Shown one piece after another: positions 1 to 8,344 of a stretch of DNA of 39,154 nucleotides. The stretch is from positions 1-39,154 of the forward strand of contig JAJFIJ010000247.1 of assembly GCA_021775105.1 (NCBI GenBank), written 5' to 3'. The DNA comes from Rhodospirillales bacterium (lineage in GTDB: Bacteria > Pseudomonadota > Alphaproteobacteria > Rhodospirillales > Casp-alpha2). Position numbers and translations under genes: made by a program. The notes beneath the pieces were generated by a model. It made no database searches. It had not been told where the DNA came from and worked only from the letters and a program-made list of their open reading frames with translations. The stretch's first letter is position 1, and every line of letters begins with the position of its first letter.

Positions 1-897
1 GTTGTCGAAAAGGTGCTGGTCGAAGAACGATCCGATATCAAGCGTGAATTCTATGCCGCAGTTCTGAATGACCCGGCATCCAAGGGTCCCGCCGTGATGT
101 TTTCAACGGAAGGCGGCATGGATATTGAAGAGATTGCGGTAAACACACCAGAAAAACTCCGAAAAGCGGAGGTCGATATCCGGACTGGTCTCAGTCAGGA
201 TCAGGCAGAGCAGCTTGTTAATGGTCTTGATCTGGATGGAGCTAATCAGGCCGTCGCAGATGTATTGATGAAACTCTATCAGGTGTATTGCGACAACGAT
301 GCGGAATTGCTGGAAATTAACCCCCTGATCCTGACAGGGAATGGAGATATTGTCGCGCTCGACTGCAAGTTCGTGATGGACGATTCTGCCATAAAACGTC
401 ACACCGAACTGGCCGAACAGGGTACGCCCGACAAACTGAGCGGGTTGGAAGCCAAGGGCGAAACCAACGGCATCAAGTACATCGAGCTTGAGGGTAATGT
501 TGCGGTCCTCGCCAATGGCGCCGGGTTGACGATGACGACGATGGATGTTGTTCGACACCATGGTGGCAGTCCTGCCGATTTTTGTGAAATCGGTGGCGAA
601 GCCTATACCAAGGGTAAAGTGGCGCTGGAGATGGTGCTGGAAAAACCCGGTGTTAAGAGTCTGGTCGTTAATTTCTGCGGTGCGTTTGCGCGCTGCGATG
701 TGATGATGGGCGGATTGTTGACAGCCTGGGAAGACCTGAAGCCGGACTTGCCGGTTTTCTTTTCCATTGCCGGAACCGGAGATGAGGAAGCCATTCGTAT
801 GTTGAAGGAACGTCTTGATATGGAGCCCTATCCGAATATGGATGCAGCGAGTAAAGCGGCTGTTGAAGCGGCCAACGCTGCGGGAGACAGAGTATGA
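1..897 (+). CDS. CoA ligase beta subunit, SucC/MtkA-like (5' partial)
   Basis: This is the C-terminal three quarters (about 298 residues) of an ADP/GDP-forming acyl-CoA ligase beta subunit. The reading frame is open from base 1, so the GTG at base 13 in the ORF track is not the start. The end of the ATP-grasp domain is visible (ELLEINPLILT, then ALDCKFVMDD), followed by the flavodoxin-like ligase domain (NGAGLTMTTMDVV, a SucC hallmark). The gene overlaps the alpha-subunit gene by 4 bases (ATGA), so the two are translationally coupled. The known family reaction is carboxylate + CoA + NTP to acyl-CoA + NDP + Pi. Candidate substrates are succinate, malate or another dicarboxylate or sulfonate. 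The neighbouring MFS transporter and the absence of other TCA genes argue against the housekeeping SucC, but substrate assignment is inference. Confidence 0.85.
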   Translation, partial: VVEKVLVEERSDIKREFYAAVLNDPASKGPAVMFSTEGGMDIEEIAVNTPEKLRKAEVDIRTGLSQDQAEQLVNGLDLDGANQAVADVLMKLYQVYCDNDAELLEINPLILTGNGDIVALDCKFVMDDSAIKRHTELAEQGTPDKLSGLEAKGETNGIKYIELEGNVAVLANGAGLTMTTMDVVRHHGGSPADFCEIGGEAYTKGKVALEMVLEKPGVKSLVVNFCGAFARCDVMMGGLLTAWEDLKPDLPVFFSIAGTGDEEAIRMLKERLDMEPYPNMDAASKAAVEAANAAGDRV

Positions 898-1772
898 GGA
901 TTATTCGCAGACAGCATCGTGTATTGGTCCAGGGTATCACTGGCAAACAGGGGACATTCTGGACAGAACGTATGCAGGAGTACGGGACGACCATCGTCGG
1001 TGGCGTCAATCCTAAAAAGGCCGGTACAATACACTGCAATGTTCCGGTCTATGCATCGGCCAAAGACGCCATGGAGGCAGAAGGCGGGTTCGATGCATCG
1101 ATCCTGTTTATTCCGCCGCTGGGTGTCAAAGATGCGGCCATGGATGCGATCGAAGCTGGGGCTAAAGGGATTTGCATCCTGACTGAACATATCCCGGTTC
1201 AGGATGTCATGTATTTTATGGCTGCGGCCAGGGAACATGGAACCATGATCACCGGGCCGAATACGGCGGGCTCGGTCACAGTCGATGAGTGTTTCGTTGG
1301 CTTCATGCCGGCCTTCAATCAGCGTATTTTCAAGCGTGGCCGTGTTGGGGTGATGTCACGATCGGGTAGTCTCGGTACCTTATTGTGCCAGAACATCGTC
1401 AGTGCCGGGTTCGGTCAGTCTGCCTTCATTGGTATTGGTGGTGATCCGATTATCGGGACAACGACCAAAGATGCACTGGAAGCTCTTGACCGGTTCGAAG
1501 GCACGGATGCTGTTGTCATGGTCGGTGAAATCGGTGGTTCTATGGAAGAAGAAGCGGCCGAATATGCTATGACCATGGACAAGCCCGTGTTCGCCTTCAT
1601 CGCCGGTGGGGCTGCCCCTGCGGGCAAGAAAATGGGACACGCCGGGGCTATTGTCATGGGTGACAAAGGGACGTACAAATCCAAGAAGGTCGCGCTTGAG
1701 GGTGCGGGCGTAACAGTTCTGGACACGCCGTCTCATATAGGTGAGGCGCTGAAAGACGCCTTGAGTGGATGA
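894..1772 (+). CDS. CoA ligase alpha subunit, SucD/MtkB-like
   Basis: This 292-residue protein has the length of SucD. The N-terminal CoA-binding Rossmann domain is clear (VQGITGKQGTFWTERM). The phosphohistidine loop is intact (KKMGHAGAIV, His249), and the IGGDPI and GEIGGSMEEEAAEYA motifs of the family are present. It pairs with the preceding beta subunit, sharing an ATGA overlap. Two normally near-invariant SucD segments are altered. GPNCPGV reads GPNTAGSV, and SRSGTLTYE reads SRSGSLGTLL. This marks a paralogue such as a malate-CoA ligase or another specialised acyl-CoA ligase rather than TCA-cycle SucD. The stop overlaps the GTG start of the MFS gene by 8 bases, so all three genes probably form one transcript. 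Confidence 0.88.
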   Translation: MRIIRRQHRVLVQGITGKQGTFWTERMQEYGTTIVGGVNPKKAGTIHCNVPVYASAKDAMEAEGGFDASILFIPPLGVKDAAMDAIEAGAKGICILTEHIPVQDVMYFMAAAREHGTMITGPNTAGSVTVDECFVGFMPAFNQRIFKRGRVGVMSRSGSLGTLLCQNIVSAGFGQSAFIGIGGDPIIGTTTKDALEALDRFEGTDAVVMVGEIGGSMEEEAAEYAMTMDKPVFAFIAGGAAPAGKKMGHAGAIVMGDKGTYKSKKVALEGAGVTVLDTPSHIGEALKDALSG

Positions 1773-2970
1773 TCAAGAACCGAGTTTGACGGGCAACAAA
1801 AACCGCCGTGCCGTTCTGGGCGCTGGCGGTTTTACTCACTTTATCCACGATGGTTTCACCGACACCCTGTACGTTCTGCTGCCGCTATGGGCCGAAGCAT
1901 TCGGTCTCAGTCATACCCATGTCGGTGCACTGAAAATGGCGGCGTCCGGAACTCTTGCGGCCTTTCAGGTTCCCGCCGGGCTGCTGGCGGAAAAATTTGG
2001 CGAACGTCAGGTCCTGGTGCTTGGAACGTTGTTGACCGGAACCGGGTTCCTGCTGTTGGGATTGGCGGGTGGATTTGTCAGCCTGTTTCTCTGTCTGTTG
2101 GTTGTGGGATTGGGCTGTTCTACCCAACACCCGCTGGCATCCGCAGTAATTTCAAAGGCTTATGACAGTGGCGGGCGTCGGGCGGCGCTCGGAACTTATA
2201 ATTTCGCCGGTGACCTTGGTAAAGTGGCAGTTCCCGTATCTGTCGCGGCGGGAGCCGCTGCTTATGGCTGGCAAACCAGCGTCATGGTTTATGGCGGCAT
2301 CGGTATCGTTGCGGCAGTTATCATTTATGTATTGCTGAGCCGAATTAATATTGGTTCGGCGAAAACCAAAACTGGGAAAGATGGTGCCGCAGGAAAGCAA
2401 TCCCAGGGATGGGGGATCACCGATGTCAGGGGTTTTTCTGGTCTTTCCGCCATTGGCATGGTTGACAGCTCCGCCCGTCTCGCTTTTCTGACCTTTGTTC
2501 CGTTTCTGCTGATCAACAAAGGCGCCGCAATTGAGGCCATCGGCTTTGCGTTGGCGCTGATATTTGCCGGAGGAGCTGCGGGTAAGCTGATCTGCGGTCA
2601 TATTGCCGAGCGGGCAGGAATTCTACGCACTGTCGTGCTTACTGAAATTGCAACTGGCGGCGGATTGTTGTTGCTGATCAGTTTGCCGTTGGATGGCGCG
2701 ATGATCCTGTTGCCGTTTCTAGGCGTTGCTCTCAATGGAACATCGTCTGTACTTTACGGCACGGTTGGCGATTTTGTTGATTCCGAGCACCAATCCCGTG
2801 CTTTCGGTTTGTTCTATACGTTAGGCGTAGGTTCGGGTGCGATAGCACCGTTGATCTATGGCCTGATCAGTGATCACTGGGGTGTCGATATCACGTTAAC
2901 TATTTTGGCCTTAAGTGTATTTTTGATTTTGCCGCTATGTCTTATTCTTAAACCGAGGCTGATCCACTGA
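1765..2970 (+). CDS. MFS transporter, fosmidomycin-resistance-like type
   Basis: This 401-residue protein is highly hydrophobic, with about twelve predicted membrane segments split by a hydrophilic central loop near residues 195-215 (SAKTKTGKDG). The N-terminus (HFIHDGFTDTLYVLLPLWAEAF) and the first cytoplasmic loop (GLLAEKFGERQVL, the MFS G-x-L-a-D/E-x-x-G-x-R/K motif) resemble the Fsr branch of the major facilitator superfamily. The start is GTG at 1765, inside the end of the CoA-ligase alpha gene, so it is translationally coupled. The position suggests uptake of the ligase substrate or export of a product. Direction and substrate cannot be read from the sequence. Confidence 0.82.
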   Translation: MDDQEPSLTGNKNRRAVLGAGGFTHFIHDGFTDTLYVLLPLWAEAFGLSHTHVGALKMAASGTLAAFQVPAGLLAEKFGERQVLVLGTLLTGTGFLLLGLAGGFVSLFLCLLVVGLGCSTQHPLASAVISKAYDSGGRRAALGTYNFAGDLGKVAVPVSVAAGAAAYGWQTSVMVYGGIGIVAAVIIYVLLSRINIGSAKTKTGKDGAAGKQSQGWGITDVRGFSGLSAIGMVDSSARLAFLTFVPFLLINKGAAIEAIGFALALIFAGGAAGKLICGHIAERAGILRTVVLTEIATGGGLLLLISLPLDGAMILLPFLGVALNGTSSVLYGTVGDFVDSEHQSRAFGLFYTLGVGSGAIAPLIYGLISDHWGVDITLTILALSVFLILPLCLILKPRLIH

Positions 2971-3003
2971 ATGACTGAAAACTGTGTTGGCATTCTGCCG
3001 GAA

Positions 3004-3025
3004 GGCAAGGCTCTTAAGTCTTGCC
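3004..3025. terminator. Imperfect hairpin after the MFS gene
   Basis: The arms GGCAAGGCT and AGTCTTGCC fold into a 9-bp stem with one G-T pair and a 4-base loop, 34 bases after the MFS stop. No T-run follows, so it would be at best a weak or Rho-assisted terminator. The rest of 2971-3167 holds no convincing gene. Confidence 0.3.
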
Positions 3026-3167
3026 CGAAAGTGGGCCATTCAAATGCTCCGTCAATCGAAGTTCGATGTCAATTTTGTCGAAGGTATTGATGATCCTGCC
3101 AGAGCAGGGAAGGCAATATGCGATTTTCATAAATTGCCCGTCAAAGCAGGAATTGCCTGATCTTCTC

Positions 3168-3920
3168 CTAAAACACCGCACGCCGGATCAGGTTCAGGCC
3201 GATAATGAAAAGCGCAATTAGCAGCACCTTGCGGAAGGTTTCCTGATCTATGTGTTTGCGAATGACTTCGCCAACCAAAATCCCTGCCATGCCTGGCAGA
3301 CAGGCATAGATGGATAGCGGAATGGTCTGCGCGTTGAGAATGCCGTTGGCCCAGTAGGACAGGGTCAACGGTATGGACCCCAAAAACCACACCAGACCGA
3401 CGACCCTGACCCAGATGTCTTTTGGCAACTTGAGTAGGACCAGATACATCATCATCGGCGGCCCCCAGATCGTCGATACACCACCAAGTATGCCGCCGAG
3501 TGTCCCAGCCAGCGGAGCAGCCCATTTCTGTGTTTTTGGACTTAAAGGTTCGACCGGGGGGCGGATAAAATTCGATAGAGTAAAGATCGTCACGCAGACA
3601 CCGAGAATGCCAAACAGGGCGTTGGGGTCGATATTGACGACGAAATGAGCGGTCAAGACGAGAAACACGATGAAGCAGATAATCATCGGCGCAAATTGTC
3701 TCAGCGGTGCAAACAGGTTTCCGGCGCGCACGGCCTGCCAGAGGTTGGTCACCAGAATGGGGGCAACAACAATCGCCAGCGCCACTGGCGCGGATACGAA
3801 ATTGACGACAATGGCAATGGTGACGATGGGCAAGCCGATGCCGCTGACGCCCTTGACGATACCGCCGACGAAGATGGCAGCGGAGATCACAGCGAGAGTT
3901 GGTGTGTCATACCCGAACAT
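3168..3920 (-). CDS. TauE/SafE-family permease (copy 1)
   Basis: This 250-residue membrane protein has seven to eight hydrophobic segments. It opens with the family signature for an internally repeated TauE/SafE (DUF81) permease (AAIFVGGIVKGVSGIGLPIVT), and a second repeat begins near APLAGTLGGILGGVSTIWGPP. Members export or import sulfite, sulfoacetate, other sulfonates or organic anions. The gene is encoded opposite to the flanking operons, and its start lies 135 bases from the GntR gene, so the two share a divergent promoter region. A second, different TauE/SafE gene sits inside the neighbouring operon (11005-11727). Substrate is unknown. Confidence 0.8.
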   Translation of the reverse strand: MFGYDTPTLAVISAAIFVGGIVKGVSGIGLPIVTIAIVVNFVSAPVALAIVVAPILVTNLWQAVRAGNLFAPLRQFAPMIICFIVFLVLTAHFVVNIDPNALFGILGVCVTIFTLSNFIRPPVEPLSPKTQKWAAPLAGTLGGILGGVSTIWGPPMMMYLVLLKLPKDIWVRVVGLVWFLGSIPLTLSYWANGILNAQTIPLSIYACLPGMAGILVGEVIRKHIDQETFRKVLLIALFIIGLNLIRRAVF

Positions 3921-3977
3921 TTTTTACCCTATAGCAGGAAAAAATATAAGCCAATAAGCTATAGAGCTATATAGGAC

Positions 3978-4006
3978 TTGAAGATATGATAGATTTCATG
4001 CAAAAT
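3978..4006 (+). promoter_or_regulatory. Candidate sigma70-type promoter of the GntR operon
   Basis: TTGAAG and CAAAAT are separated by exactly 17 bases in the 135-bp gap between the divergent TauE gene and the GntR gene. Each box matches consensus at four of six positions. The same gap has repeated CTATA/TATAG motifs (3958-3974) that could form operator half-sites, but no clean palindrome is evident. This is inference from pattern only. Confidence 0.35.
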
Positions 4007-4055
4007 CACTGCATTCACACGAGGCGACAGTATTCGTTTATTTGGGGAGCGGGCG

Positions 4056-4826
4056 TTGGAACTCGACAGGTTGGCGAAAACTTTGGGCGAAGAAAGCGCG
4101 ATTGGTGAAACGCGCGTGCCCAAATACGTGGTCCTGTCGGATCAGATCATCGGTGAAATTGAAGCCGGGAATTTGCGGCCTGGCGAACGCCTGCCCGGTG
4201 AGGCAGATATGGCCGCTGTCCTGCCCGCCAGTCTTGGCACCATCCAGAAAGCACTTTCGCGACTGGCCGATCAGGGAATGGTCGTGCGCCGCCATGGTAC
4301 GGGAACATTCGTATCTGACGGGCGCAGGCGGCTGATAGATCTCTGGCATTTCAGGTTTCTGGCGGACGACGACGAAACTTTGTTGCCGGTATTTGCGACT
4401 GTCGAAAACATTTCCCTGACGCGAACTGTCGGACCGTGGTCAAAATTTCTGGGTGAAGATGCAGATTATGTCTGTATCGAACGCCGGATCGATGTGAATG
4501 AAGAGTTCGACAGTTTCGCCCGATTCTTTGTTTCGGCCGAACAGTTTCCGGGGCTGGTCCAACTGGACCGCAACGCACTTGATAACGTCTCATTCCGAGC
4601 CTTTCTGAAGGCCCAGTATGGCGTCGCGACGCTGCGGGTCGCCGAACAGGTCGCGGCGGAAGCCATGCCGGATGATATTTGTGAGGTGATGGGACTGACA
4701 TCCCAACCTGTCGGGCTCGTCTATCACCTGCGCGGTTTTGGTTACAAGGATGCCCCTGTTTCTTATCAGGTTGTTTATATTCCGCCGAACTCCCGACGTC
4801 TGGAGTTCGGACCCGTCAGAAAATAA
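4056..4826 (+). CDS. GntR-family regulator, HutC subfamily (UTRA domain)
   Basis: This 256-residue protein has an N-terminal winged helix (residues 25-95: YVVLSDQIIGEIEAGNLRPGERLPGEADMA ... GMVVRRHGTGTFVSDG), the GntR DNA-binding pattern. A C-terminal UTRA-type effector domain ends with APVSYQVVYIPP. The TTG start at 4056 is preceded by GGGGAG at good spacing. UTRA regulators bind a small ligand, often the pathway substrate or an intermediate, and usually repress the adjacent operon. The DUF3604 gene starts 14 bases downstream, so the regulator is probably the first gene of the 4056-13464 operon and autoregulated. The ligand is unknown. Confidence 0.87.
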   Translation: MELDRLAKTLGEESAIGETRVPKYVVLSDQIIGEIEAGNLRPGERLPGEADMAAVLPASLGTIQKALSRLADQGMVVRRHGTGTFVSDGRRRLIDLWHFRFLADDDETLLPVFATVENISLTRTVGPWSKFLGEDADYVCIERRIDVNEEFDSFARFFVSAEQFPGLVQLDRNALDNVSFRAFLKAQYGVATLRVAEQVAAEAMPDDICEVMGLTSQPVGLVYHLRGFGYKDAPVSYQVVYIPPNSRRLEFGPVRK

Positions 4827-4840
4827 TCAAGGACAGTTAC

Positions 4841-7084
4841 ATGCCACATTCCACCTATCTCCCACATCTTATGGGCTCGGCGACCGTATCCCCAACAGGA
4901 AGTTTTGAGGCCGGATCCTGGCAGGAGTTCACAGTCACTTATACGGCGGGAAAGTTCGGCATTGATGATTCCGGTTCAATCAAACTGGTTCACCGATTTG
5001 CCAGCGATATGGGGCGTCCGCAAATGGCCGATCCCAAGGCCGCTAATTATGTTTCGGTTGAGGCGTCAAACGGCGCGGTGCTGGCTGTTGATTTCGATGG
5101 CAAACAGAACATCCGCCCATGGGACAAAACCATTTATATCAAGGTCGTTCGGGGGTTTCTCAGGAAAGGCGACCAGATCGTTATGCGCCTTGGAGACCGG
5201 CGTCAGGGGAGTCCCGGTATCCGTGTCCAAACCTTCTGTGAGGATACTTTCGAATTTCGCATCATTGTTGATGCGATCGCCACCTATAACTATGTCGAAC
5301 TTCCCGAACAGCCTGTTGTCTCCATCGTTTCCGGTCCGCCGGTATTATGGAAAGCCATTTTACCGACAGAACGCAAAACGGGGACACTTTTTCGTCTTTG
5401 CCTGAAAGGGGAAGATCGCTGGGGCAATCCATCCGATCAATGCGACCAGACGTTCCGGCTTCAGACCAATATGCCCGTTGACGGGTTGCCCGAAACGGTG
5501 ACTTTCAGCAAAGGTGAATTCTCCATTATTCTACCTGATTTGAGCTGTGCCGCAGCAGGAGACCTGGTGATTAAGTTGCTGGACAGTGACAATCAGGTTG
5601 CTGCCCGTTCCAATCCGTTACGCCTTTCGGCATCTTGTGACCTGTTCCCGTATTGGGGTGATTTGCATGGTCAGTCAGAAGAAACCATCGGCACCAATTC
5701 GGCACGTGAATTTTTCGAGTTCGGGCGCGACAAGGCGTTTCTGGATGTCTGCTGTCATCAGGGTAACGATTTCCAGATCACTAAAGAATTCTGGGCGCAT
5801 CTGAATGAGCTGACGGCGGAGTTTAATATTGATGGCCAGTACATCAGTTACCCAGGGTATGAGTGGTCAGGCAACACCGGCATGGGCGGAGATCGCAATG
5901 TGCTGTTCATGGAAGAAGGTCGACAAATTCACCGCTCATCCCATGCGTTGATTGAAGATCTGTCCGATGAGGATACGGATTCTCACACGGCTGCCGAATT
6001 GTTCGAAGACATCAGGGACGAAGATTGCACGGTGTTTGCCCATATTGGCGGTCGGTATGCCGATATCAAAATGGCCCATGACGACAGACTGGAACGCGCC
6101 GTAGAAGTTCATTCCGCCTGGGGGACGTTTGAATGGTTGATCCATGATGCCTTTGAGCAAGGGTATCGTGTTGGCATTGTCTCGAATTCCGACGGTCATA
6201 AGGGACGTCCCGGTGCCAGTCATCCTGGTGCGACCAGCTTCGGCTCCTATGGTGGGTTGACCTGTATGTTGGCTTCTGACTTGACGCGCGCCGGAATTAT
6301 GGACTCACTCCGCCGTCGCCATCATTACGGAACCACCGGATGCCGCATGGTTCTTGATACCCGCGTTGTCTTCGACGACCCGGCTGAACGTTTCGCCGAA
6401 GACCCCAACCTCGGTCCAACATCATCTGAACAGGTAGCAGATGCGATGATGGGGGATATTGTCAAATGCAACGCCGGAGAAATCACGTTCAGAATTGACG
6501 CTCATGGGTCTGCCCCCATTGAACGTATTGAAATTCGCAATGGGCTCGACACCCTTGAAACCTATCGTCCGTTCACCAGATCCGAACTTGGTACTCGCAT
6601 TCGGGTGATATGGGAAGGATCGGAATACCGGGGCCGGGGTCGTGAGACCTACTGGAACGGGTTTGCCGAACTCGACGGGAACACATTTTCCAGATTATCC
6701 CCCATCAACCGTTACAATGTTGACCGACGATTTGAACAGACTGCAGATGGTCGCGTCGACTGGGAAGCATTGACCACGGGAGGCTTTGGCGGGTTTGATG
6801 CGTGGCTCGGGGATCGAGATAGCGGAACGCTGAAGATTGATACAGCGCTGGTTAAGGAAGAGATCAACGTCAGAGATATCGGACTGGAAGATCTGGGGTT
6901 TGAAAACGGTGGTATCAACCGCCGCATTCGGGTCTTCCGTATGCCGGATGTCAATCCACACCATCACGTTACACTTGAGCGCCGCTTGCCGGTTCTCGAG
7001 GGGCGCGATAATGCCTATTACGTCTGCATCGTTCAGGAAGACGGTCATTTCATCTGGTCGAGTCCGACCTACGTATTCAAGTAG
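4841..7084 (+). CDS. DUF3604 family protein (PHP-like putative metallohydrolase)
   Basis: This 747-residue protein lacks a clear signal peptide and so is probably cytoplasmic. Its N-terminal 270 residues look like beta-sandwich material. A metal-site-like core follows: DLHGQSEETIGT (His276), VCCHQGNDFQ, ISYPGYEWSGN, VFAHIGGRYADI, EVHSAWGTFEW and SNSDGHKGRPG (Asp451, His453). The spaced His/Asp motifs resemble the PHP/amidohydrolase metal site and match the DUF3604 family as I know it, which has no established function in general. It is preceded by AAGGAC as RBS and sits directly after the regulator and before the aconitase X genes. A hydrolytic first step such as opening an ester, lactone or amide is plausible, but that is inference. 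Confidence 0.75.
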   Translation: MPHSTYLPHLMGSATVSPTGSFEAGSWQEFTVTYTAGKFGIDDSGSIKLVHRFASDMGRPQMADPKAANYVSVEASNGAVLAVDFDGKQNIRPWDKTIYIKVVRGFLRKGDQIVMRLGDRRQGSPGIRVQTFCEDTFEFRIIVDAIATYNYVELPEQPVVSIVSGPPVLWKAILPTERKTGTLFRLCLKGEDRWGNPSDQCDQTFRLQTNMPVDGLPETVTFSKGEFSIILPDLSCAAAGDLVIKLLDSDNQVAARSNPLRLSASCDLFPYWGDLHGQSEETIGTNSAREFFEFGRDKAFLDVCCHQGNDFQITKEFWAHLNELTAEFNIDGQYISYPGYEWSGNTGMGGDRNVLFMEEGRQIHRSSHALIEDLSDEDTDSHTAAELFEDIRDEDCTVFAHIGGRYADIKMAHDDRLERAVEVHSAWGTFEWLIHDAFEQGYRVGIVSNSDGHKGRPGASHPGATSFGSYGGLTCMLASDLTRAGIMDSLRRRHHYGTTGCRMVLDTRVVFDDPAERFAEDPNLGPTSSEQVADAMMGDIVKCNAGEITFRIDAHGSAPIERIEIRNGLDTLETYRPFTRSELGTRIRVIWEGSEYRGRGRETYWNGFAELDGNTFSRLSPINRYNVDRRFEQTADGRVDWEALTTGGFGGFDAWLGDRDSGTLKIDTALVKEEINVRDIGLEDLGFENGGINRRIRVFRMPDVNPHHHVTLERRLPVLEGRDNAYYVCIVQEDGHFIWSSPTYVFK

Positions 7085-7096
7085 GGGAAGCCGGTA

Positions 7097-8344
7097 ATGA
7101 GATTGACGGACTATGAACAGGCGATGCTGGCAGGGGAATTTGGCGAACCCCGCCGTCGTGCATTATCTCAGCAGATCGAAATTGGAAATTTTTTTGACGC
7201 CGAGGATTTCGTTGAAGTTGCGCAGGCCCATATCATGGCCGACACCGAATCCCTTGGAGAGGCCGGAGTTGTTTTCCTTGAGGAACTGGCTGCGGGCTCG
7301 AAAGAAGAAACCTGCGTTCTGATTCCAACCATCACCGACCCGCGCGGTGCCGATTTTCAGGCCTACGAAAGAATCAATCACGATCCGGCCTATGTCGCGC
7401 TGGAACGTCGGGCCGTTGATGCCTTTCGTGCACTTGGCATTCTGATGACCGATACCTGCATCAACTATCAAACGGTGATGGCCCCGGTGCGCGGTGAACA
7501 TCTGGCAATGGGCGACACAGGCGTTGTGATCTATTCGAATTCGGTTCTGGGGGCCAGAACCAACTATGAAGGTGGCCCATCGGCGCTGGCATCAGCCATG
7601 ACCGGACGGACAGCGCGCTACGGATTTCACCTCGATCAGCACCGCCGGGGGACAACGCGTTTTGTTGTCTCGCGTCAACCCGAAGACTGGTGTGACTGGG
7701 GGATATTGGGCGGTATCGTCGGTCGTGCTATGGGATCATATTTCGAGGTGCCGGTCATTGAAGGGCTTGAGGGCACAGCGCCGACTTCTGATGATCTGAA
7801 ACACTTCGGCGCGGCGATGGCCAGCTTCGGTTCCTCCGCCCTGTTTCATATTCCCGGCGTAACTCCCGAAGCTCCCAATCTGGAATCGGTCTTTGAAGGT
7901 GCCTCGCCGGAGCCGACCGTTATCGAAGACACCGTAATTGATGCGTTCAAACAATCTTACGGGGCTTCTGACGACCGTCTGGATGTAGTTGTTTTTGCCG
8001 CCCCTCAGTTGTCATTAATGGAATTACAGCGCCTTGCCGGATTACTTGACGGCAAGCAGGTGAACGACGCGGTTACCTTGCTGGCGGCGACCAACCCTGA
8101 GAACAAGTTTGCCGCAGATCGTATGGGACTGACCGGAACCATTGAGCAAGCGGGAGGAATCCTGCTGGAGGGTGTGTGTTTCTATCAGATGCATGCCCGC
8201 GAACTGGGTGAGGCAAACGGCTGGACCCGATTGATGACCAACTCGGCGAAACTCTCCAACATTATTGGCGGATACGGTTACGAGCCGGTTCTGGCGGATA
8301 TGAAACGATGTGTCGAATCTGCTGTTGCCGGGAGGATTGTCTGA
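7097..8344 (+). CDS. Aconitase X catalytic (large) domain protein, divergent
   Basis: This 415-residue protein is recognised as AcnX (former DUF521) by LTDYEQAMLAGEFG, IYSNSVLGARTNYEGGPSALASAMTGR and LMTNSAKLSNI ... KRCVESAVAG. Characterised members dehydrate cis-3-hydroxy-L-proline or mevalonate 5-phosphate and use an iron-sulfur or iron centre. Two expected cysteine positions are kept (DTC121INY and GVC361FY). The third, normally in a GCPH-x-S motif, reads AAPQLS, so Cys is Ala302 and His is Gln. The protein therefore belongs to a diverged subgroup whose cofactor and substrate may differ. The stop overlaps the start of the small-subunit gene (TGATG). The RBS is AGGGGAA upstream of ATG 7097. 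Confidence 0.85.
   Translation: MRLTDYEQAMLAGEFGEPRRRALSQQIEIGNFFDAEDFVEVAQAHIMADTESLGEAGVVFLEELAAGSKEETCVLIPTITDPRGADFQAYERINHDPAYVALERRAVDAFRALGILMTDTCINYQTVMAPVRGEHLAMGDTGVVIYSNSVLGARTNYEGGPSALASAMTGRTARYGFHLDQHRRGTTRFVVSRQPEDWCDWGILGGIVGRAMGSYFEVPVIEGLEGTAPTSDDLKHFGAAMASFGSSALFHIPGVTPEAPNLESVFEGASPEPTVIEDTVIDAFKQSYGASDDRLDVVVFAAPQLSLMELQRLAGLLDGKQVNDAVTLLAATNPENKFAADRMGLTGTIEQAGGILLEGVCFYQMHARELGEANGWTRLMTNSAKLSNIIGGYGYEPVLADMKRCVESAVAGRIV

Noticed and set aside
103-561. Long minus-strand ORF (152 aa) across the CoA ligase beta gene
   Set aside because: Shadow of a well-supported coding frame; no family features.
3021-3221. 66-aa plus-strand ORF after the MFS gene
   Set aside because: TTG start, overlaps the end of the convergent TauE/SafE gene, no recognisable features.
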